Positions 1-4,130 of a stretch of DNA of 7,660 nucleotides are shown here, piece after piece; position 1 is the first letter of the stretch; each line of letters starts with the position of its first letter. The DNA comes from Clostridia bacterium (lineage in GTDB: Bacteria; Bacillota_A; Clostridia; Christensenellales; Borkfalkiaceae). The translations under genes were made by a program, and so were the position numbers. The stretch spans positions 1 through 7,660 of the forward strand of contig JAFTQY010000033.1 in assembly GCA_017462505.1 (NCBI GenBank), read 5' to 3'. Under the pieces are notes generated by a model, which worked only from the letters and a program-made list of their open reading frames with translations, ran no database searches and was not told the origin of the DNA.

Positions 1-1885
1 CAAGAGGCGTACCGCCGCGGCGGCCGTCAGGCGTATTACCCGTCTTCTTACCGTATACGACGTTGGACGTGATCGTCAAGATCGACGTCGTGGGAACGCT
101 TTCACGATAGGTGTAGTGGCTCTTAACCTTCTTCATGAACGTCTTCAACAGCCATACTGCAAGCTCGTCTGCTCTGTCGTCGTTGTTACCGTATTTAGGG
201 AAATCGCCTTCGATACGGAAATCAACTACGATACCGTGTTCGTTACGGATAGGATATACCTTTGCATACTTGATAGCGGAAAGCGAGTCAGCCGCGCAGG
301 AAAGACCTGCGATACCCGTTGCGAAGAAACGGCGAACTTTCGTATCGTGCAACGCCATTTCCAACGATTCGTACGAATATTTATCGTGCATGTAGTGGAT
401 AACGTTCAACGTGTTTACGTACAGTTCTGCAAGCCACGTCATCATGTTATCGAACTTTGCTTTTACTTCTTCAAAATCAAGCGCGTCGTTGCTGGTGATC
501 GGCATAAATTCAGGGGAAACCTGCATGGGCTTGCCCGTCTTTTTATCGAGAATAAGTTCGTCCTTACCGCCGTTGATTGCGTACAGCAAGCACTTTGCAA
601 GGTTTGCTCTCGCGCCGAAGAACTGCATGTCTTTAACGACTTTCATACAGCTTACGCAGCACGCAATACAGTAGTCGTCACCCATTTCAGGACGCATCAA
701 ATCGTCGCTTTCGTACTGGATCGAGGACGTACGGATAGAAATTTCCGCACAGTATCTCTTGAATGCGATGGGCAATCTCTTCGACCACAAAACAGTGAGG
801 TTGGGTTCGGGTGCAGGACCGAGGTTATCGAGCGTGTGCAAAATACGGAAGGAGTTCTTGGTAACGAGCGTTCTGCCGTCTACGCCCATACCGCCGATTA
901 CTTCCGTTACCCACGTGGGGTCGCCCGAGAACAATTCGTTATATTCCTTCGTTCTCATGAACTTCACGATACGAAGTTTCATAATGAAATGATCCATGAA
1001 TTCCTGTGCCTGTTCTTCGGTGATTACGCCGTTTTTAAGGTCACGTTCGATATAGATATCGAGGAACGTGCTGTTTCTACCGATGGACATTGCCGCGCCG
1101 TTTTGATCTTTAACTGCGCCAAGGTAACCAAAGTACAACGCCTGAATTGCTTCCTGCGCCGTCGTTGCGGGTTTGGAAATGTCGCAACCGTATTTAGCTG
1201 CCATTTCTTTAAGCGCTTTGAGCGCCTTGATCTGTTCGGAAACTTCTTCACGGTCACGTACCTTATCAGGCGTCATCGTGCCGCCCATAGCAAGCTTATC
1301 TTCTTCCTTTTTCTGGATAAGATAATCTACGCCGTAAAGGGCTACACGACGGTAGTCGCCTACGATACGGCCTCTGCCGTAACCGTCGGGAAGACCGGTC
1401 AAGATGTGCGCGGAACGAGCCGCTCTCATTTCCGGGGTATATGCGTCAAATACGCCTTCGTTATGCGTTTTGCGATATTTCGTGAAAATTTCTTTGATAG
1501 ACGGGTCAAGCTCAAAACCGTAAAGCTGCAATGCGCTTTCGGAAATACGAAGACCGCCGAAGGGCTGCAACGAACGTTTGAAAGGTGCATCCGTCTGCAC
1601 GCCTACGATTTTTTCAAGGTCTTTATCCAAATAACCTGCGTCGTGGGACGTAAGCGTGGAAACAACCTTCGTGTCTGCGTCCAAAACGCCGCCTGCCGCG
1701 AGTTCTTTCTTGGTCAAATCACATACGATTGCCCAAAGCTTCTTCGTCGCTTCCGTTGCGGGAGCAAGGAACGCCGAATCACCTTCGTACGGCGTGTAGT
1801 TGTGCTGAATGAAATCGCGCACGTCTACTTCGTCGTTGCACCATTTACCGGGAACAAATCCTTCCCAACCTTTGTATTGCATCAT
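1..1885 (-). CDS. pflB: Pyruvate formate-lyase (formate C-acetyltransferase), C-terminus cut by window edge
   Basis: This glycyl-radical enzyme converts pyruvate and CoA to acetyl-CoA and formate in the cytosol during anaerobic sugar fermentation. The minus strand is open from the ATG at 1885 to base 1, giving 628 residues, and it follows the E. coli PflB sequence (760 aa) nearly throughout. Visible blocks include [13 protein letters not shown] near the N-terminus, [19 protein letters not shown], the catalytic pair IACC (Cys409-Cys410, matching E. coli C418/C419), [25 protein letters not shown], and [15 protein letters not shown] just before the edge. The missing ~130 residues include the C-terminal glycyl-radical loop (RVSGY in E. 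coli), so activity cannot be confirmed from this window. The start is fixed by AGGAG at 1899-1895, nine bases before the first of two adjacent ATGs. It is the last visible gene of a pflA, thioredoxin-like, pflB series, 117 bases after the thioredoxin-like gene. The family assignment is very secure, since the IACC pair separates true PFL from many glycyl-radical relatives. Confidence 0.97.
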   Translation of the reverse strand, partial: MMQYKGWEGFVPGKWCNDEVDVRDFIQHNYTPYEGDSAFLAPATEATKKLWAIVCDLTKKELAAGGVLDADTKVVSTLTSHDAGYLDKDLEKIVGVQTDAPFKRSLQPFGGLRISESALQLYGFELDPSIKEIFTKYRKTHNEGVFDAYTPEMRAARSAHILTGLPDGYGRGRIVGDYRRVALYGVDYLIQKKEEDKLAMGGTMTPDKVRDREEVSEQIKALKALKEMAAKYGCDISKPATTAQEAIQALYFGYLGAVKDQNGAAMSIGRNSTFLDIYIERDLKNGVITEEQAQEFMDHFIMKLRIVKFMRTKEYNELFSGDPTWVTEVIGGMGVDGRTLVTKNSFRILHTLDNLGPAPEPNLTVLWSKRLPIAFKRYCAEISIRTSSIQYESDDLMRPEMGDDYCIACCVSCMKVVKDMQFFGARANLAKCLLYAINGGKDELILDKKTGKPMQVSPEFMPITSNDALDFEEVKAKFDNMMTWLAELYVNTLNVIHYMHDKYSYESLEMALHDTKVRRFFATGIAGLSCAADSLSAIKYAKVYPIRNEHGIVVDFRIEGDFPKYGNNDDRADELAVWLLKTFMKKVKSHYTYRESVPTTSILTITSNVVYGKKTGNTPDGRRGGTPL

Positions 1886-1904
1886 ATTCAGTAACTCCTA
1901 TAAA

Positions 1905-1933
1905 AATATATTTTTGTCTTGTTTATTTATCAA
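1905..1933 (-). promoter_or_regulatory. Possible internal promoter in front of pflB
   Basis: On the minus strand a -35-like TTGATA (1933-1928) and a -10-like TATATT (1910-1905) are separated by exactly 17 bases, each box being one base off consensus. The start point would fall near 1898, inside the pflB ribosome binding site, leaving a leader of only about 13 bases. The stretch is very AT-rich, so a chance match is quite possible. If real, it would let pflB be made in excess over its activase. Confidence 0.3.
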
Positions 1934-1946
1934 CTTCGCCCTTGTT

Positions 1947-1965
1947 TTTCAAACAGAGTTTGAAA
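1947..1965 (-). promoter_or_regulatory. Intercistronic RNA hairpin between the thioredoxin-like gene and pflB
   Basis: TTTCAAAC and GTTTGAAA form a perfect 8-bp stem around a 3-base TCT loop. An outer stem (CAAC/GTTG with GCC/GGC, 1931-1940 against 1973-1979, with a 3-base bulge) can enclose it. The base of the stem is not followed by a U-tract (AACAAGGG comes next), so it is not a standard terminator. A plausible role is a 5' stabiliser or processing site that raises pflB mRNA relative to the upstream genes; that is inference. Confidence 0.45.
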
Positions 1966-2002
1966 GCCTTTAGGCGTTGTTTTCAGTTTTTGTCGGCGGC
2001 AT

Positions 2003-2323
2003 TTAATTTTTCGCCGCTTTTCTCTCTTCGATCTTCGCGTCCAGCCAAATTTCTAAAATCTCTTCGGGCTGAAAGCCGTGGCAACGGGCAAAAATCTCGC
2101 CGTCCTCGACGAGCAGGATCGTGGGCACTTTTTCCACTTCCCATTCTTCCATCAAGGGCAAAGTGTCATAGTCCGCCTCCACGTGCACGAGGCGAATATC
2201 CCCGCGCGCCGCGCAAAGCTCCTGCAAAATCGGCATTAAAGTCAAGCAGTTGGCGCAGGATTCCCCGCTCACCTCCACGCAGCAAAGCCCTTGTAAATGC
2301 TCTTTATAATCCTTTTCGTTCAT
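2003..2323 (-). CDS. Thioredoxin-like protein with CANC active site, between pflA and pflB
   Basis: A 106-residue single-domain thioredoxin-fold protein with no signal peptide, so probably cytosolic. The redox motif is CANC (Cys23 and Cys26) in the context SGESCANCLTLMP, at the expected place after the first strand and at the head of a helix. The conserved cis-proline is Pro67 in VEKVPTILLVEDG. The size matches a normal thioredoxin (~105 aa), but the motif is not the classical WCGPC, so it is better called thioredoxin-like than TrxA. Two further cysteines (Cys14, Cys15) lie just before the motif. The ATG follows the pflA TAA with no base between, and its GAGGG site (2335-2331, 7-base spacing) lies inside the end of pflA, so translation is probably coupled. 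The position suggests a role in keeping PflA or PflB thiols reduced or in oxygen protection, but the sequence does not show its partner. Confidence 0.88.
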   Translation of the reverse strand: MNEKDYKEHLQGLCCVEVSGESCANCLTLMPILQELCAARGDIRLVHVEADYDTLPLMEEWEVEKVPTILLVEDGEIFARCHGFQPEEILEIWLDAKIEERKAAKN

Positions 2324-3052
2324 TTATCTACCCTCGTTTAAGATACGCTTTGCATTGAGTATCCGCTCTTTCGTCGGCGCTTCCACACCTTTGAGCGGAT
2401 AGGCAAGCCCCAGCTTTTCGTATTTGACCTCGCCCATCGTGTGGTAGGGCAAAAGCTCCACCTTTTCCACCGTGCTCAGGGCGTCGATAAACGCGCGCGT
2501 ACGCTGCAAGCTTTCGTCGTCGTCCGTAAGCCCCGGCACAAGCACCTGCCGTATCCACATTGCCTTGCCGCGGTCGCTTAAAAACCGAGCGAAATCCAAA
2601 GTGTTTTTGTTGCTCTGCCCCGTCAGCTTTTGACAAGCCTCATCGTCGATATGCTTGATATCGAGCAGGAATAAATCGGCAACTTCAAGCAATTTTTCGT
2701 GCTTTTCCACGCTCGCCGCGTTAGAGGCGTTAAACATGATCCCCGACGTGTCTACGCAGGTATGGATACCCTTGCGTTTGAGCTTTTCAAAAAGCTCGGT
2801 TACGAAATCGATCTGCACCAAGGGTTCGCCGCCCGTGACGGTAACGCCGCCCTTGTCGCCGAAATAATTTTTGTATTTCAGCACGCGTTCGATGACCTCG
2901 TCCACGGAATATTCCGTGCCGCCCGCCCCCCACGTGTCGGGGTTGTGGCAATACTGACAGCGCAAGGGACAGCCCTGCAAAAATACGACAAACCGGATCC
3001 CCGGTCCGTCCACCGTACCGAAGGATTCAAATGAGTGAATACGTCCCGTCAT
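2324..3052 (-). CDS. pflA: Pyruvate formate-lyase activating enzyme (radical SAM)
   Basis: PflA uses a [4Fe-4S] cluster and S-adenosylmethionine to abstract a hydrogen from the C-terminal glycine of PflB, creating the active glycyl radical. From the chosen start the protein is 242 residues, close to E. coli PflA (246). It opens with GRIHSFESFGTVDGPGIR, the usual beginning of this family. The radical-SAM cluster motif CxxxCxxC is Cys28, Cys32 and Cys35 (GCPLRCQYCHNPD), and the SAM-binding GGEP is at 74-77. LLDIKH and LLPYHTMGEVKYEKL, typical of PFL activases, follow later. The ATG at 3052 is preferred because AAGGAG (3063-3058) sits 5 bases upstream and family similarity begins there. The frame stays open up to an ATG at 3145, but that 31-residue extension is Arg-rich, has no good ribosome site and crosses a terminator-like hairpin. 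The gene is first in the operon, opposite to the pflB-pflA order of E. coli. Confidence 0.96.
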   Translation of the reverse strand: MTGRIHSFESFGTVDGPGIRFVVFLQGCPLRCQYCHNPDTWGAGGTEYSVDEVIERVLKYKNYFGDKGGVTVTGGEPLVQIDFVTELFEKLKRKGIHTCVDTSGIMFNASNAASVEKHEKLLEVADLFLLDIKHIDDEACQKLTGQSNKNTLDFARFLSDRGKAMWIRQVLVPGLTDDDESLQRTRAFIDALSTVEKVELLPYHTMGEVKYEKLGLAYPLKGVEAPTKERILNAKRILNEGR

Positions 3053-3057
3053 TTTTT

Positions 3058-3063
3058 CTCCTT
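3058..3063 (-). promoter_or_regulatory. Ribosome binding site that fixes the pflA start
   Basis: AAGGAG on the minus strand lies five bases before the ATG at 3052. It selects this start over the in-frame ATG at 3145, which lacks a comparable site. Confidence 0.85.
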
Positions 3064-3109
3064 GCGAATACCGCTTTTCACGCCGCGCATCCGTCCTTTT
3101 CGCTCTTAG

Positions 3110-3142
3110 AAAAAAAGGCGCAACGCGAGCCCGCGTGACGCC
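3110..3142 (-). terminator. Terminator-like hairpin in the pflA leader (candidate attenuator)
   Basis: In minus-strand RNA, GGCGUCACGCG pairs with CGCGUUGCGCC across a GGCU loop. That gives 11 positions with one U-G wobble and one C/U mismatch, and seven U residues follow at once (3116-3110). This is a good intrinsic terminator in form, and only the minus orientation has the U-tract. It sits between the pflA promoter (start near 3155) and the pflA ATG, beginning about 13 bases into the transcript, so it would terminate most pflA transcription unless it is bypassed. A 6-base segment in the 5' arm (TCACGC, 3138-3133) can instead pair with GCGTGA (3083-3078) further down the leader, a possible but weak antiterminator. 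No known riboswitch or T-box feature is recognisable. Confidence 0.6.
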
Positions 3143-3162
3143 CATGTGTTCTCACGAATTTT

Positions 3163-3191
3163 ATTATAACAGACTGTATTTATTTTGTCAA
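3163..3191 (-). promoter_or_regulatory. Consensus sigma-A promoter for the pflA operon
   Basis: TTGACA (3191-3186), a 17-base spacer and TATAAT (3168-3163) match the housekeeping consensus at all twelve core positions. The start point should be near 3155, giving a leader of about 100 bases before pflA. Such a strong promoter suggests control comes mainly after initiation (see the leader hairpin) or from a repressor. I see no clear Rex-type or FNR-type operator overlapping it. Confidence 0.88.
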
Positions 3192-3226
3192 GCCTTTCGT
3201 GTAATTTTTCCGTATCTTTTTCTTTT

Positions 3227-3244
3227 TTTCCTTTTTAAAGGAAA
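3227..3244. repeat. Short AT-rich palindrome upstream of the pflA promoter
   Basis: The plus strand reads TTTCCTTTTTAAAGGAAA, an inverted repeat with TTTCC/GGAAA outer arms. It lies about 35 bases upstream of the pflA -35 box and about 30 bases beyond the small-RNA U-tract. It could be a protein site or chance in a homopolymer-rich stretch; nothing decides between them. Confidence 0.3.
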
Positions 3245-3272
3245 GGGCGGACTTGACGAGCAAAAAAAGTTT

Positions 3273-3314
3273 AAAAAATGTAGAAAGCGCCGCGGGGTGA
3301 GCCGCAACGCTTTC
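3273..3314 (-). terminator. Intrinsic terminator of the candidate small RNA
   Basis: GAAAGCGUUGCGG pairs with CCGCGGCGCUUUC over 13 positions, including two U-G wobbles, around a CUCACC loop. UACA and six U residues follow, and a second run of seven U residues comes slightly later. In RNA from the plus strand the two wobbles would be C/A mismatches, which supports the minus strand as the transcribed one. Confidence 0.72.
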
Positions 3315-3386
3315 CATCATCAAAAAAGGAGTTTGACATATCTTGTGAGCATTGTTATACGAATAAGGCGGGTTCGCCTTGTTCGC
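3273..3386 (-). ncRNA. Candidate small RNA (~114 nt) with an anti-Shine-Dalgarno loop
   Basis: The locus has its own promoter (3391-3419), three consecutive hairpins and an intrinsic terminator. Hairpin 1 (3385-3360) is CGAACAAGGCG against CGCCUUAUUCG with an AACC loop and one C/A mismatch. Hairpin 2 (3337-3319) is GUCAAA against UUUGAU, displaying CUCCUUU in a 7-base loop. Hairpin 3 (3314-3283) is the terminator stem. CUCCUUU is the exact complement of an AAAGGAG ribosome binding site, a design known from trans-acting Gram-positive small RNAs such as the streptococcal csRNAs. No ORF in the region has a ribosome binding site or a recognisable product. I recognise no Rfam family. Alternatively it is the first part of a long pflA leader ended by an attenuator. 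Start and end are estimates from the promoter and U-tract. Confidence 0.5.
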
Positions 3387-3390
3387 AGAT

Positions 3391-3419
3391 ATTATACAAT
3401 GCTTTTCCATAATTTGCAA
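3391..3419 (-). promoter_or_regulatory. Promoter of the candidate small RNA
   Basis: TTGCAA (3419-3414), a 17-base spacer and a perfect TATAAT (3396-3391) lie on the minus strand. The DNA just upstream is AT-rich with A/T tracts (including the palindrome GAAAATTTTC, 3429-3438), resembling an UP element. The start should be at G3386 or G3384, at the foot of the first hairpin. It lies downstream of the gtrA terminator, so it starts a separate transcript. Confidence 0.7.
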
Positions 3420-3505
3420 TAGGTTTTTGAAAATTTTCTTCTAATTTTCACAATTGTTTGTAAAATCGTGTAAAAACAGCAAGCGTCCATAGCGCAACAA
3501 ACGGT
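3420..3505. other. AT-rich spacer between the small-RNA promoter and the gtrA terminator
   Basis: There is no gene here. Apart from the A/T tracts next to the promoter and the short palindrome ACAATTGT (3451-3458), I see no structured signal. Confidence 0.4.
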
Positions 3506-3506
3506 T

Positions 3507-3547
3507 AAAAAACACAAAACCCCGCACACGTATCGCGTTGAACGGGG
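3507..3547 (-). terminator. Terminator of the yfhO-gtrA operon
   Basis: On the minus strand CCCCG (3547-3543) pairs with CGGGG (3524-3520). An inner stem ACGCG/CGTGT with one G-U wobble closes on a small ATA loop, and TTTTGTGTTTTTT follows. The structure begins about 25 bases after the gtrA stop codon. Confidence 0.72.
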
Positions 3548-3572
3548 ATTTTGAATGTTTATAAGCGCCTTT

Positions 3573-4118
3573 TTAAGACTTGAAAATAAAGATTTTTCTG
3601 CCGATATAATTCCACACGAGAACGATACAGGTCATAATCATCTTGGCAACCCATTTGCTCCAAGTCGTGCCGAAGAAATCGATCCTGCCAAACAGCTCGA
3701 ATACAGGAATAATTTTCGTGAGCAACCAAACGCCGAGCAGAGTCATTGCAAGCCCGATCACCGAGATCACCACGAAAACCCAAAAGGATTTTGCCGAGGT
3801 CGCCTCTTCTTTATTGCGTACCGCGCGGAAAACAAAGCTGATCGACAATACCCAGTTGACAAGCATGCCTACGATAAAACCCGCCGCCGTAGCGATCCAC
3901 AGCGCCGCCGTCGTCCATACCTCGCCCGAAAGCGGGATTTTCGGGAGCAACACGCCGTCTAAGAGCCAAAAGACAAGATAATCGAATACCGTTGCCGTGC
4001 CGCCGACCAACAAAAAGCGGAAAATTTCCCAAAACAGTTCTTTTTTGGTCTGTTTTAAAATTTCCGTCGGCTGTGCGCTTTCCGCCGCCCTTTCCTGATT
4101 GTTCATTTCGTTATCCAT
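3573..4118 (-). CDS. GtrA-family membrane protein (probable flippase for lipid-linked sugars)
   Basis: A 181-residue protein with a charged N-terminal extension of about 30 residues and four membrane segments, roughly at 32-53, 68-97, 112-137 and 155-175. Typical GtrA/GtcA family (PF04138) features are RFLLVGGTATVFDYLVFWLL at the first helix, GMLVNWVLSISFVF at the second, and the C-terminal NYIGRKIFIFK. Family members act at the cytoplasmic membrane and are thought to flip undecaprenyl-phosphate-linked monosaccharides for transfer outside the cell. Examples are GtrA in Shigella O-antigen glucosylation and GtcA in Listeria teichoic acid decoration. The ATG at 4118 is set by AAAGGAG (4132-4126), which overlaps the stop codon of the yfhO-like gene and is spaced 7 bases from the start. 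Co-translation with that gene points to one glycosylation pathway. The sugar and acceptor are unknown. Confidence 0.9.
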   Translation of the reverse strand: MDNEMNNQERAAESAQPTEILKQTKKELFWEIFRFLLVGGTATVFDYLVFWLLDGVLLPKIPLSGEVWTTAALWIATAAGFIVGMLVNWVLSISFVFRAVRNKEEATSAKSFWVFVVISVIGLAMTLLGVWLLTKIIPVFELFGRIDFFGTTWSKWVAKMIMTCIVLVWNYIGRKIFIFKS

Positions 4119-4130
4119 AGTAAATCTCCT

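Noticed and set aside
116..1894. A 592-codon open frame on the plus strand opposite pflB
   Set aside because: Its product has no recognisable domain and is rich in scattered Cys, Arg and Phe, as expected for the complement of a coding strand. The minus strand of the same stretch is unmistakably PflB, whose codon use leaves the opposite frame open.
1942..2358. A 138-codon plus-strand frame opposite the thioredoxin-like gene
   Set aside because: Low-complexity Arg/Ser/Pro-rich product, no ribosome site, and fully opposite a well-supported gene.
3053..3145. N-terminal extension of pflA starting at ATG 3145
   Set aside because: The extra 31 residues are Arg-rich and unlike the family; there is no good ribosome site, and AAGGAG stands correctly before ATG 3052. 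Kept only as a possible leader ORF in the attenuator finding.
3180..3419. 79-codon minus-strand frame in the intergenic region
   Set aside because: It starts within the -35 box of the small-RNA promoter, has no ribosome site, runs through a strong terminator, and ends in a Lys-rich stretch coded by homopolymers.
3440..3475. A Rex- or FNR-like operator around ACAATTGT
   Set aside because: The dyad is short and its flanks match neither the Rex TTGTTAA/TTAACAA arms nor an FNR/CRP two-half-site pattern. It also lies far upstream of the pflA promoter.
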